The notes beneath the pieces were generated by a model that ran no database searches, had not been told where the DNA came from, and saw only the letters and a list, made by a program, of their open reading frames with translations. DNA of 64,000 bases from an uncultured Prevotella sp. Its GTDB lineage: Bacteria; Bacteroidota; Bacteroidia; Bacteroidales; Bacteroidaceae. Below are positions 42,790 to 52,050 of this stretch, piece after piece (position 1 is the first letter of the stretch; each line of letters starts with the position of its first letter). The stretch covers positions 43,073 through 107,072 of the forward strand of contig CALBLK010000077.1 of NCBI GenBank assembly GCA_937895845.1. Direction: 5' to 3'. The translations under genes were made by a program, and so were the position numbers.

Positions 42790-44832
42790 ATGAAACTCAA
42801 CATTAAATTCAACAGAATATTGTGTCTGCTCGCAATAGGCGCGGGCATGGCATCTTGCGATGACTATCTTGACAAGCAACCAATGTCCTACATAGTCCCC
42901 GAGGACTATTACAAGCAAGAGTCGCAAATCGAGGCCTGTGCAAACAAGTTCTACACAGACTTCCTTCCGTCACACGGCGGACAGTATGGCACATTTCAGT
43001 CTAACGGGCATACCGATGACCAGGCCTGGAAAGGCGCAGACAACAAATATGCTGTCGGCGTGTGGAAAGTGGGCCTTGACAACAGCAACTATTCGTGGAG
43101 CAGCATCCGCGAGCTGAATTACCAGCTGAACACTATCCTTTCCAAATACGAGAAGCATGAGATTGCGGGGAATGACGTGAAGATTCGCCAGTACATCGGT
43201 GAGATTTATTTCTTCCGCGCACTCAAATATTTCAGTATGTTGCAAGCCATGGGTGACCTCCCGGTTGTGAAACAGGTGCTTCCTGACAATGAGGCTGTCC
43301 TTGTCGCTGCAAGCAAGCGCATGCCCCGCAACGAAGTTGCCCGATTCATCCTTGAAGACCTTGACAACGCTATCAGCATGATGACCGAGTATGCGAACCA
43401 GAATTTTGACGCTCGCCATACACGCGTGTCGGCAGACGTGGCACAGCTTGTCAAGTCGCGTGTGGCACTCTTCGAGGGGTCATGGCTCACCAACTTCAAG
43501 GGCACTCCCTTCGTACCCAACGGCGAGGGCTGGCCGGGCAAGAAGAAAGACTACAATGCCAACTACAAATTTCAGACCGGAAGCATCGAGAAAGAGGCCA
43601 GCTACTTTTTTGAAGTGGCTGCAAAGGCAGCCGAGACCGTAGCCGACAAGTATAAGAATGAGCTTTCCCAGAACACCGGCGAAATTCCGCAGTCAGCGAA
43701 AGACCCAGTCAACCCCTATTTCAAGATGTTCGGCAATACGGATATGAGCGGTTACAAAGAGGTGCTCCTTTGGCGTGAATACAGCAACTCCCTCGGTATT
43801 AAGAACGCTGTTGAGACTGCCACCCAGCGGAATAACTATGGATGCGGCCCCACCCGAAGCCTTGTCGAGTCATTTGTCATGGCTGACGGCAAGCCCATAT
43901 ATGCCAAACATGACGGATATGTGTATTCCGACCAGACTATCCACGACGTGCGCATGAACAGAGACCCGCGTCTCGTCATTTTCCTAAAGGAACCGGGACA
44001 GGTTAACTGCTTCCTCAATATGGACAATTCCGAAGGAAATATGTTTTGGGAAGAAGAGCCAAAGCCATACCTTACAGACGGTGCCGACGACAAGTATTAC
44101 ACAACCGGCTACGCACTTCGCAAAGGAGGCTGCTTTGACAAGGCGATGGCTGGAAACCATTCCGGTTGGACAGCCTCAATAACCTACCGTGCCACTGAGG
44201 CCCTCCTCAATTACATCGAGGCTGAATATATGCTCACAAAGGATATTAACGCAGGGAAAATCCTTGAATATTGGAAAATAATCCGTGAGAAGGCAGGCTT
44301 CAAAGGTGCGGCCATTGACCCGATGACAACCATCAATGCCACAGAAATGGACAAGGAAGTGCTTGACTGGGGTGCCTATACCGCAGGTAAACTCCTGGAA
44401 GACCGCATCCTGTTCAACATACGCCGTGAGCGCCGCTGCGAGCTGATGGCAGAGGGGCTGCGTTGGTTTGACCTTATACGCTGGCGTTCCCTGGACCAGA
44501 TGATTACCAAGCGGTATCATGTCGAGGGCATCCACTTGTGGAATACGCCTATGGCGGGATGGTACAACTTTACGGAAAAGGATTATAACGGTTCGGCTGA
44601 CGCCGGCGTTTCCGCTCCGTCACTCAGTGAGTATCTCCGTCCGTATCAGAAGAATATGCAGGATGGCAATCTCTTTAAGGACGGCTACACATGGCGCATG
44701 GCTCACTATCTGCAACCCATGCCCATCAAACAGATGATGCTGACTGCATCTGACCATGCCTCTGTCGATCTGTCGCCTCTTTACCAGAACCCCTACTGGC
44801 CGACGGTTGCCGACCTTCCTGCCGAAAAATAG
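42790..44832 (+). CDS. SusD/RagB-family nutrient-binding lipoprotein
   Basis: A 680-residue surface lipoprotein. The lipobox is in GMASCDDYLDKQP (Cys24 acylated), followed by the SusD N-terminal TPR-like helices (YFFRALKYFSMLQAMGDLPVV) and the C-terminal RagB/SusD domain (RRERRCELMAEGLRWFDLIRW). It caps the SusC barrel and captures substrate. It is somewhat longer than canonical SusD (about 550). It ends the two-gene operon. Confidence 0.95.
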   Translation: MKLNIKFNRILCLLAIGAGMASCDDYLDKQPMSYIVPEDYYKQESQIEACANKFYTDFLPSHGGQYGTFQSNGHTDDQAWKGADNKYAVGVWKVGLDNSNYSWSSIRELNYQLNTILSKYEKHEIAGNDVKIRQYIGEIYFFRALKYFSMLQAMGDLPVVKQVLPDNEAVLVAASKRMPRNEVARFILEDLDNAISMMTEYANQNFDARHTRVSADVAQLVKSRVALFEGSWLTNFKGTPFVPNGEGWPGKKKDYNANYKFQTGSIEKEASYFFEVAAKAAETVADKYKNELSQNTGEIPQSAKDPVNPYFKMFGNTDMSGYKEVLLWREYSNSLGIKNAVETATQRNNYGCGPTRSLVESFVMADGKPIYAKHDGYVYSDQTIHDVRMNRDPRLVIFLKEPGQVNCFLNMDNSEGNMFWEEEPKPYLTDGADDKYYTTGYALRKGGCFDKAMAGNHSGWTASITYRATEALLNYIEAEYMLTKDINAGKILEYWKIIREKAGFKGAAIDPMTTINATEMDKEVLDWGAYTAGKLLEDRILFNIRRERRCELMAEGLRWFDLIRWRSLDQMITKRYHVEGIHLWNTPMAGWYNFTEKDYNGSADAGVSAPSLSEYLRPYQKNMQDGNLFKDGYTWRMAHYLQPMPIKQMMLTASDHASVDLSPLYQNPYWPTVADLPAEK

Positions 44833-44874
44833 CAAGAGGCAGTAATTGGTAAAAACTGACATTAAGTTTGCATT

Positions 44875-44921
44875 GTGCCCTAACCGTATTCCAAACATGG
44901 GATACGTGTTAGGGCACTTTT
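44875..44921 (+). terminator. Terminator of the SusCD operon
   Basis: Long stem with arms GTGCCCTAAC-CGTATTCC (44875-44892) and GGGATACGTGTTAGGGCAC (44899-44917) followed by TTTTAG. Confidence 0.8.
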
Positions 44922-44936
44922 AGTGCCCACACCCTC

Positions 44937-44971
44937 CAAAAAAAAAGACTACCGCCGTATGGCGGAAGTCT
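44937..44971 (-). terminator. Terminator of the minus-strand TPR genes
   Basis: On the minus strand AGACTTCCGCC-ATAC-GGCGGTAGTCT (44947-44971) is followed by a run of T. It lies 125 bases beyond the TPR gene stop. Confidence 0.75.
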
Positions 44972-45055
44972 GTAATATGCCAGCTGTTGTGCTGCAAGGA
45001 GCTGCAAGGTACAGCAAGGAGCAGAAAGAAGCAGAAAGCTGTACAAGGGGTTTAA

Positions 45056-45094
45056 CCCAAATCGGTCATCAGAACGAAAAGGCGGCCATTGGGG
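45056..45094 (+). repeat. Dispersed intergenic repeat, copy F (short)
   Basis: CCCAAATCGGTCATCAGAACGAAAAG matches the left end of copy C (CAAATCGGTCATTAGAATGAAAAG). Only the end is present, abutting the stop of the TPR gene. Confidence 0.55.
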
Positions 45095-45095
45095 C

Positions 45096-46298
45096 TTATT
45101 TCTTTAACAGGCTGTCTATCTCCTCGAACTGTTTGCCCATGTTCAGCTTGAAATAGATACGGTACAGGGGTATGCCCCACTTCTCCTTTTGGTCGGGAGC
45201 AAGCTTGCGGTACCGTTCAAAACAGGGGCGTGCCTGCTCGTAGATGCGCCGCAAGGCTGCCTTCATCTTTCTGCCGTCGTCTCTGCGCTCAAGTTCGGTT
45301 GCCTGGTTGAGCAGCGCTGTTCCCTTGTTGAAATAGGGGGTGTCCAGCGTGTCATTCAAGGCCGTCATCCGGTCGCTCAGCGCAATGCACTCCTCGTTTC
45401 TTCCGAGGTTAAGCAGCAGAGTGGCCTTGGCGTAAAGGAACAGCAGGTTCGTGCTGTCACACGCCAGTGCCCTGTTGGTCACGTCAACAGCGGCCTCCAG
45501 CTTGTTCTGGGCTGTAAGACCGTCTATCAGCCTGGGGAAGAAGTAGTGGTGCAACGGATAGGCAGTGAAGCCGCGCTCAAGGGTTTGAAGATAGTCAGCC
45601 GAGTCTCCTTGCTGGCTGTAGGCTTCGGCGATATATTGAAGCGTGTACGGCAGTTTCGACGTGTCAGTTTGCGCAAGGAGCGCGTATTTGAGGGTTTTCG
45701 GCACGTTCCGGGTTTTATAGCCACAGTAAGTGGCCCAGTATGCCGCCTCGGCCAGCTGCCTCCCTGACTTGCCGCTACGAAAATCGTAGCCCTCAAACAG
45801 CGGCTGGCTAGCACAGTCCAGATAGGTGTCAAAGAAATCGTAGGCGTGAGCGAAATTGGCCTTTCTCACAAAGAAAGTCCCCCCATTGTACAGGTTGGCC
45901 CTGAAACCGCACAGTTCCTCAGCGTGCCTCTTTCTGTAAGCAGGTCTGACTTGTCCTTTGCGGTTGGGGAAAGCATCGATAGAATCGTATGCGAAGAGCA
46001 GGCCGAACATCTCCTTGGTGATGTCAAACAGTGCTGCCGTGTCTGTCTTTTGTTTAAGGTATAGCTTCTCGTTGCCATCTTCATATTTCTTCTTCATCAC
46101 CCTGAAAAGAGTGGTCCACACCTTGGCCTTCCTGCGGTTCACGCTGTCCTTCAGCAGTTTTTCAAGCGCTTTCTGCGATTGGTCAAGGTCTCTTCCCGTT
46201 TTCAGACTGACCTTGGCCTGCGCCAGTTCCTTTTTTTGAGCCTCGGCATGGGCAAGAGAAAAAGTCAAGAATATCAATAAGATCAGTGCCCTTAACAT
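45096..46298 (-). CDS. Exported TPR-repeat protein, paralog 1
   Basis: A 400-residue protein from the second in-frame ATG (46298), which places a signal peptide at the start (MLRALILLIFLTFSLAHAEAQ). The rest is helical with TPR-like pairs (SQQGDSADYLQTLERGFTAYP; LLFLYAKATLLLNLGRNEECIAL). It is a diverged paralog of the next gene upstream: both share a G-G-x-x-F ... Y ... PLFEG block. Role unknown; exported TPR proteins usually scaffold protein complexes. Confidence 0.75.
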   Translation of the reverse strand: MLRALILLIFLTFSLAHAEAQKKELAQAKVSLKTGRDLDQSQKALEKLLKDSVNRRKAKVWTTLFRVMKKKYEDGNEKLYLKQKTDTAALFDITKEMFGLLFAYDSIDAFPNRKGQVRPAYRKRHAEELCGFRANLYNGGTFFVRKANFAHAYDFFDTYLDCASQPLFEGYDFRSGKSGRQLAEAAYWATYCGYKTRNVPKTLKYALLAQTDTSKLPYTLQYIAEAYSQQGDSADYLQTLERGFTAYPLHHYFFPRLIDGLTAQNKLEAAVDVTNRALACDSTNLLFLYAKATLLLNLGRNEECIALSDRMTALNDTLDTPYFNKGTALLNQATELERRDDGRKMKAALRRIYEQARPCFERYRKLAPDQKEKWGIPLYRIYFKLNMGKQFEEIDSLLKK

Positions 46299-46358
46299 TA
46301 TCCTGCGATGTTTGTTTTGGCATGACTGCATCCGTCATGCCATGTGTTTTTGATAGCA

Positions 46359-46399
46359 GTTCCACCCCACCGGCATCAAGAGCCACGGTGGGGTGGAAC
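46359..46399. repeat. Strong hairpin between the two TPR genes
   Basis: Arms GTTCCACCCCACCG (46359-46372) and CGGTGGGGTGGAAC (46386-46399), 14 perfect pairs, without a T-run. It may lower expression of the second TPR gene or protect the upstream mRNA end. Confidence 0.6.
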
Positions 46400-46409
46400 C
46401 CGGTGTTGT

Positions 46410-47579
46410 TCATTTCTTCTGCAAGTCTTCCATAGCCTTGTAGTTCACCTTGTCCTCGAGCGAGTAGTAAACACGTCCCAGTGCGTAGGCCCAGTTCACC
46501 TTTTCGCGATTCGGATCCAGCTCCTTGGCTTTCAGCAGGTAGCTCTTGGCCTCTTCGAGCAAGGCCCTCACCTTGTCCTTGTTGGCCTTGGTGATGGTTC
46601 CCGTCTTCTTGTCTGCGAGTTTGTCGTTCAGCAGCACGGCCTTTGAGTTCAGGCAGGTTCCGATGTTGAAGAACACCTGCACAAAAGTGGGGTCAAGCTC
46701 AGCGGCCTTCTTGTAGGATGCAATGGCGTCATCATACTTCTCGGCAAACATCTCCATCTCGCCCTTGTAGGCCCAGGCCATCTTGTTGCCGGGGTTGATT
46801 TTCGTTTCCTCGGTAAGCCAAGCCAGCTTTTTGTCGGGATGTTCATTGTAGTACGTGTACATCATGTTGAAATAGCGCTGGTTGCCTAGGTCAGCCTTGT
46901 GCATCTCCATCACCTCGTTGATGAATGCGAGACTGTCCGCAGGTGTCTTGCACCGGTCTTTCTTGGCAAAGAGGATGATCTCGTCAGCATTGCTCACGCT
47001 GGCACTGTCAGAGTCATACTTCTTGCTCAGCTCGGCAAATTTGATGGCCTCGTCGTAGTTTTTGAACTGCTGGTAGTCCAGGAAGGCGGCGATGTAGGCT
47101 ATCTGGCCAACGTACGGGTCGCTCTTCACGAACTCAGTGCCCTCGAAAAGAGGACTGGCGTAAGAGTTGACATACAGCTTGTAGCCCGTGAGCGCGTTCT
47201 TGTAGTCTTTCATCTGCCTGAAGTGCTCGCCGCCCTGTATGGCAGCTATACGCAGATTGTTGGCAATAGGCGCGTTGGCCTGGCGGTGTCTGATTTTCAC
47301 CTTTCCCTTTTCGTTGGGCTGCGCGTCATATTGGTCACATTTCAAGATAGCGTCAAGCGCTGCGTAGGCAGCGGTGTACATGGCCAGGGTGTCAAACGGA
47401 ACGTTTTTCTTTTCCACTGCGTTCTGCGTCTGCACATTCTGCTGCTTCTGGAAAAGCTCAAGCTGTTTTTTGGCCTCGTCGTTCCACTTGTCAGCCTCTT
47501 CCTTGGCCGTCTGCGCAAAGGTTGATGTGGCCATTGATACCATGGCCATCACCACAAACATTTTCTTTGTCATCATCAT
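46410..47579 (-). CDS. Exported TPR-repeat protein, paralog 2
   Basis: A 389-residue protein with signal peptide (MTKKMFVVMAMVSMATSTFAQ within the first 23 residues), a Gln/Lys-rich helical stretch and TPR repeats (AWAYKGEMEMFAEKYDDAIASYKKAAELDP is split across two helices; later SYLLKAKELDPNREKVNWAYALG). It starts 27 bases after the gyrA stop and shares that orientation, so read-through from gyrA is likely. Function unknown; the family is common in Prevotella and Bacteroides. Confidence 0.82.
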   Translation of the reverse strand: MMMTKKMFVVMAMVSMATSTFAQTAKEEADKWNDEAKKQLELFQKQQNVQTQNAVEKKNVPFDTLAMYTAAYAALDAILKCDQYDAQPNEKGKVKIRHRQANAPIANNLRIAAIQGGEHFRQMKDYKNALTGYKLYVNSYASPLFEGTEFVKSDPYVGQIAYIAAFLDYQQFKNYDEAIKFAELSKKYDSDSASVSNADEIILFAKKDRCKTPADSLAFINEVMEMHKADLGNQRYFNMMYTYYNEHPDKKLAWLTEETKINPGNKMAWAYKGEMEMFAEKYDDAIASYKKAAELDPTFVQVFFNIGTCLNSKAVLLNDKLADKKTGTITKANKDKVRALLEEAKSYLLKAKELDPNREKVNWAYALGRVYYSLEDKVNYKAMEDLQKK

Positions 47580-47606
47580 TCTATCTGTTTAAAATTAGAC
47601 ATTCGT

Positions 47607-50117
47607 TCACTCTTCCGCCAACACCGTCTCGTCAGCGCCCTCCTGTGCAACCTTGTCCTCCTCCGAGGCGGTCATCACCTTGCACACGCTGGCAATGGTG
47701 TCGTTCTTCTTGGTGAGGTTAATCAGGCGCACGCCCTGTGTGGCCCGGCCCATCACTCTCACGTCGGCCACCTTGAGGCGGATCAGGATGCCGCTCTTGT
47801 TGATAATCATCAGGTCGTTGTCATCGGTCACCACCTTGATAGCCACGAGCCGTCCGGTCTTTTCAGTGACGCTCAACGTCTTGACACCCTTGGCGCCACG
47901 CGCTGTCTTGCGGTAGTCTTCAATCTCGCTCCGCTTGCCGTAGCCGTTTTCGCTCACCACCATAATGGTCTCTTTCTCGGGGTTGTTCACGCAAACCATG
48001 CCGACCACCTCGTCATCGCCACCGTCAAGTCGCATGCCGCGCACACCCGCAGACACGCGGCCCATGGTGCGCACCTCCAGCTCGTTGAAGCGGATGGCGC
48101 GCCCGTTGCGGTTGGCCATCAGCAGTTCGTTGCTACCGTTGGTCAGGCGCACGCCAACCACCTGGTCGCCCTCGGCTATGTTGATGGCAATCACTCCGTT
48201 GGCGCGTGGACGGCTATAAGCCTCCAGGCACGTCTTCTTGATGATGCCGTTCTTGGTGGCAAAGATCACGTAGTGCGAGCGCAGGAATTCCGGGTCGGCA
48301 AAGTTCTTGATGCGCAGCACGGCGTTGATGGCGTCGTCGGCCTCGATGTTCAGCAGGTTCTGTATGGCCCTGCCCTTGGCGTTCTTGGCTCCCTCTGGAA
48401 TCTCGTAGCACTTCAGCCAGTAGCAACGCCCCTTCTGTGTGAAGAACAGCAGGGTGTTGTGCATGGTAGCTGGATAGATGTACTCGGCAAAGTCCTCTTC
48501 GCGGGTGTGTGCTCCCTTGCTGCCAACGCCTCCCCTGCTCTGCTCGCGGAATTCGGTCAGCGCTGTGCGCTTGATATAGCCCAGATGACTGATGGTGATC
48601 ACCACGGGGTCGTCCGGGTAGAAGTCCTCGGCGTTGAATTCCTCGCTGGAATATTTGATTTCCGTGCGGCGCCCGTCGTTGTATTTCTCCTTGACTTCAT
48701 TCAGCTCGTCTTTCATCACCTGTTTGCACAGCTCGGGGTCGTCGAGAATCTGCTGGAGGTGCTGGATGAGCTTCATCAGCTCGTCATACTCCTGGTGCAG
48801 CTGGTCCATCTGCAGACCGGTGAGCTGGCGCAGGCGCATGTCCACGATGGCCCGGGCCTGGATGTCGTCAAAGTCAAAACGCTTCATCAAGTTGTCAATG
48901 GCCTCCTGCGGGTTTCTTGACGCTCTGATGATGTGCACCACCTCGTCGATGTTGTCGCAGGCCACAATCAGCGCCTCAAGGATATGGGCGCGGTCCTGCG
49001 ACTTTTTCAGGTCATACTTGGTGCGGCGGATTGTCACGTCGTGGCGGTGGTCAACGAAATGGCGCACGCAGTCCTTCAGGGTCAGGAGTTTCGGACGGCC
49101 ATGCACCAGTGCGATGCAGTTGACCGAGAACGAGCTCTGAAGGGCTGTCATCTTGAAGAGCTTGTTCAGGATGACGTTCGCATTGGCGTCGCGGCGCACG
49201 TCAACCACAATGCGCATGCCCTGCCGCCCCGACTCGTCATTCACATTGGTGATGCCCTCAATCTTCTTCTCGGTGGCCAGGTCGGCGATATACTTCACCA
49301 GGTCGGCCTTGTTCACGCCGTATGGAATCTCGGTCACCACAATCTTGTCGTGCGTGTCGCCCGTCTCTATTTCCGCCTTGGCGCGCATCACAATCCGTCC
49401 GCGGCCGGTCTCGTAGGCATCTCTCACCCCCTGGATGCCGTAGATGTATGCCCCTGTGGGGAAGTCGGGAGCCTTGATGTGTTCCATCAGGCCGTCGGTA
49501 TCAATGTCGGGATTGTCGATGTAGGCGCAGCAGCCGTCAATCACCTCCCCGAGGTTGTGGGTGGGGATATTGGTCGCCATACCCACGGCTATTCCGTTGC
49601 CGCCATTCACGAGCAGGTTGGGAATCTTCGTGGGCATGACGGTTGGCTCTTGCAGCGAGTCGTCAAAGTTGGGGGCCATGTCAACAGTGTCTTTCTCCAG
49701 GTCGTCCATGATGTGCTCGCCCATCTTGGCCAGGCGGCACTCAGTGTAACGCATGGCGGCCGGCGAGTCGCCGTCAACCGACCCGAAGTTTCCCTGCCCG
49801 TCAACCAGCGTGTAGCGCATGGCCCAGTCCTGCGCCATGCGCACCAGTGCGCCATAGACGGAGCTGTCGCCGTGGGGGTGGTACTTGCCGAGCACCTCGC
49901 CGACAACGCGCGCGCATTTTTTGTAGGGCTTGTCACTGGTGTTGCCGATACCCAGCATTCCGTAAAGGATGCGCCGGTGAACGGGCTTGAACCCGTCCCT
50001 CACATCTGGAAGCGCTCTTGCAACGATAACCGACATGGAGTAGTCGATATAGGAGGACTTCATCTCCTCCTCGATGTTGATTTTGATGATTCTGTCTTGA
50101 TCTACTGTTTGGTCCAT
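47607..50117 (-). CDS. gyrA: DNA gyrase subunit A
   Basis: An 836-residue type II topoisomerase subunit that breaks and rejoins DNA during negative supercoiling. The catalytic Tyr124 is in AMRYTECRL. In the quinolone-resistance region HGDSSVYGALVRM, Ser85 corresponds to E. coli Ser83 (wild type), and Gly89 stands where E. coli has Asp87. Six C-terminal beta-pinwheel blades follow; the GyrA box appears as QSRGGVGSKG, an altered form of QRRGGKG, yet the blade count and ending favour GyrA over ParC. The acidic C-terminal tail is typical. Confidence 0.93.
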   Translation of the reverse strand: MDQTVDQDRIIKINIEEEMKSSYIDYSMSVIVARALPDVRDGFKPVHRRILYGMLGIGNTSDKPYKKCARVVGEVLGKYHPHGDSSVYGALVRMAQDWAMRYTLVDGQGNFGSVDGDSPAAMRYTECRLAKMGEHIMDDLEKDTVDMAPNFDDSLQEPTVMPTKIPNLLVNGGNGIAVGMATNIPTHNLGEVIDGCCAYIDNPDIDTDGLMEHIKAPDFPTGAYIYGIQGVRDAYETGRGRIVMRAKAEIETGDTHDKIVVTEIPYGVNKADLVKYIADLATEKKIEGITNVNDESGRQGMRIVVDVRRDANANVILNKLFKMTALQSSFSVNCIALVHGRPKLLTLKDCVRHFVDHRHDVTIRRTKYDLKKSQDRAHILEALIVACDNIDEVVHIIRASRNPQEAIDNLMKRFDFDDIQARAIVDMRLRQLTGLQMDQLHQEYDELMKLIQHLQQILDDPELCKQVMKDELNEVKEKYNDGRRTEIKYSSEEFNAEDFYPDDPVVITISHLGYIKRTALTEFREQSRGGVGSKGAHTREEDFAEYIYPATMHNTLLFFTQKGRCYWLKCYEIPEGAKNAKGRAIQNLLNIEADDAINAVLRIKNFADPEFLRSHYVIFATKNGIIKKTCLEAYSRPRANGVIAINIAEGDQVVGVRLTNGSNELLMANRNGRAIRFNELEVRTMGRVSAGVRGMRLDGGDDEVVGMVCVNNPEKETIMVVSENGYGKRSEIEDYRKTARGAKGVKTLSVTEKTGRLVAIKVVTDDNDLMIINKSGILIRLKVADVRVMGRATQGVRLINLTKKNDTIASVCKVMTASEEDKVAQEGADETVLAEE

Positions 50118-50220
50118 TGATTGTATTGATTGTTCGTTTGGTTCTCACTCTGCCGTTCACGGCGGAAATTGCGTTTAAGACCTGTTCCTTTCGTTTTGAC
50201 GGCTTTTCGCCTTTACTATG

Positions 50221-50228
50221 CAAAGGTA
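50221..50228 (-). promoter_or_regulatory. Promoter of gyrA
   Basis: TACCTTTG on the minus strand, about 103 bases before the gyrA start codon. Confidence 0.6.
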
Positions 50229-50270
50229 ATGATTTAATTTTACCTGACGAAATTATTTCATTTTTTTCAT

Positions 50271-50319
50271 AAAACGCGATATGCGCCAGTGGCACTGCCA
50301 CTGGCGCATATCGCGTTTT
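50271..50319 (-). terminator. Perfect 24-bp-arm palindrome ending the C69 peptidase gene
   Basis: Arms of 24 bases (50271-50294 and 50296-50319; inner part GCGCCAGTGGCA/TGCCACTGGCGC) around a single central C, with AAAA and TTTT at the outer ends. It works as an intrinsic terminator on either strand and insulates gyrA from the gene upstream. Confidence 0.8.
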
Positions 50320-50344
50320 AATGACAAGCGGGGGGATGGCCGCG

Positions 50345-52024
50345 TCACTCGGCCGGCACCTCAAACTTGGTTCCTGTCTGTCTGACAAGCTCCTTGGCAT
50401 AGGCGTCGGGGTAGCCGGGACGGCTGACACGCGCCCCGAGGCCGTAGGGCGTGCGCTCAAAGCGTCCGTTCTTCTCGGGCTTGACAACCATGTCGTTGTA
50501 CTTGACAATGAGGTAGGTGGCCAGCTGCTTCCAGCGGTCAAGCATCTGGGCTGCCTTCAGCGCCGTGTATTCGCTGAGGTAGCTCACTGCCTTTGCCGGC
50601 GAGGCGTCGTAAAGGGCTCGCGCCGTGTCCTCTACCGCTGGCTGGAGCTTGCGATAAGAGCTGTCGAGTGAATCGCGCACCGTGCAGAGACTGCCGAACA
50701 TCTGACTGTACCGGGGATAGACCATGTTGCTCACCCAGTTGCACACCCAATAGGCATTGTCCATGCTGAAAGTAAGGGCATCAGCGCCCGGGGTGTCATA
50801 GCAGCGCGGTGCCTTTGGCGTACAGCAGTAGACCGGCGTGAACGGCACCATGTTAGCGTCGTCGTTGCCAAACCACAGCACGCCGCCAATCTCGCGCGGC
50901 AGCCACGAGCGCATCTGGCTCACAAAGACAAATCCCGACTGCTGTGTGCTGACAGGTCGCTCGTTGAAGTAGCTCTTGCCGCCCACCTTGAAAGACAGCG
51001 GTGTCGGACGGTAGGGCATCTGCCATATTCCACCGCCAATGTCCGTGTCAAGGGCAAAGGGCGTGTTCTCGTAATGGTCGCGCATGCACGCCTCCATGTC
51101 AGCAAGCGACACCTTCCTGCCGGGCTTGACCCACAGCGGCATAGGCTCTGCGTTGGCAACCTTGCCGGCGGCATAGTCCACATAGCGCGCCATGTCCGTG
51201 GTGAAGTGGTTGAAAAACGCCCATACGCGTGCCTCGCAATAGCGGCGGCCGCCGAAGTCGGGCTTGGCGTAGGTGTCGCAGAAGCTGAAGTCTGCGTCCT
51301 TTCCGCTGTACCAGCCCTTGCTGCGCGCAAACTTGACGACGTTGGGCGAATACATCACGTTGGCCTTGTCCTTCATGTTGAATGTGCGTATCCTGCTCTG
51401 GTTGGCATGGGCGCATATCGCGTCGTCGGGTATGCGCAGAGCAACCCACACCGCCTGGCGGCTGCCCGGGCCGCAGCCCATCATCTCCATAATCCACGCC
51501 TCATTGGGGTCGCACACGGTGAATGTCTCGCCCTCGCTGCAATAGCCGTATGTGGAGACAAGGGCTGTCATCACCCTGATGGCCTCGCGGGCCGTGCGCG
51601 ACCGCTGGAGGGCGATGTAGATGAGCGAGCCGTAATCGATAAGGCCGGTCGAGTCGACCATTTCCGCGCGGCCGCCAAATGTCGTTTCCGCTATGGTCAC
51701 CTGGTACTCGTTGATGTTTCCAATCACATTGTAGGTCTCCGCCGCTTCGGGTATCGTGCCCTGAAACTTGTTTGAGTCCCAGTTGTATATCTTGCGCAAG
51801 GCTCCCTTGGCGTGCCTTGCGGCGGGGTAGTGGCACAAATTCTGGAACATTCCGTAGTCATCGGCGCTGTAGGAGCACATCACCGACCCATCGGCACTCG
51901 CCTTCTTCCCCACAATAAAATTGGTACAGGCGGCGCCTGGCAGCGCCCCGCCGAGCAGCAGCGCCGCTGCAAAAAGGCCCCCGGCCTTTTTGACGCTGAG
52001 ATAAGATAGACTTTGTTTGCCCAT
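50345..52024 (-). CDS. Secreted C69-family dipeptidase
   Basis: A 559-residue peptidase of the Ntn-hydrolase C69 family. From ATG 52024 it has a signal peptide ending LPGAA, after which the mature enzyme would begin with the catalytic Cys (CTNFIVGKKASADGSV), as the family requires. Conserved blocks NEAWIMEMMG and GGVLWFGNDDANMV are present. It likely acts on di- or oligopeptides in the periplasm or outside. The longer start at 52057 would overlap nadC and spoil the signal peptide. It follows nadC by 26 bases. Confidence 0.9.
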   Translation of the reverse strand: MGKQSLSYLSVKKAGGLFAAALLLGGALPGAACTNFIVGKKASADGSVMCSYSADDYGMFQNLCHYPAARHAKGALRKIYNWDSNKFQGTIPEAAETYNVIGNINEYQVTIAETTFGGRAEMVDSTGLIDYGSLIYIALQRSRTAREAIRVMTALVSTYGYCSEGETFTVCDPNEAWIMEMMGCGPGSRQAVWVALRIPDDAICAHANQSRIRTFNMKDKANVMYSPNVVKFARSKGWYSGKDADFSFCDTYAKPDFGGRRYCEARVWAFFNHFTTDMARYVDYAAGKVANAEPMPLWVKPGRKVSLADMEACMRDHYENTPFALDTDIGGGIWQMPYRPTPLSFKVGGKSYFNERPVSTQQSGFVFVSQMRSWLPREIGGVLWFGNDDANMVPFTPVYCCTPKAPRCYDTPGADALTFSMDNAYWVCNWVSNMVYPRYSQMFGSLCTVRDSLDSSYRKLQPAVEDTARALYDASPAKAVSYLSEYTALKAAQMLDRWKQLATYLIVKYNDMVVKPEKNGRFERTPYGLGARVSRPGYPDAYAKELVRQTGTKFEVPAE

Positions 52025-52050
52025 GTCGTCTGTATTTTTTGTCCGCCGGC

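Noticed and set aside
44923..45156. Plus-strand 77-codon ORF after susD
   Set aside because: Runs through a terminator and a repeat copy; no support as a gene.
48933..50120. 395-codon plus-strand ORF
   Set aside because: Shadow of gyrA on the opposite strand; composition follows gyrA codon positions.
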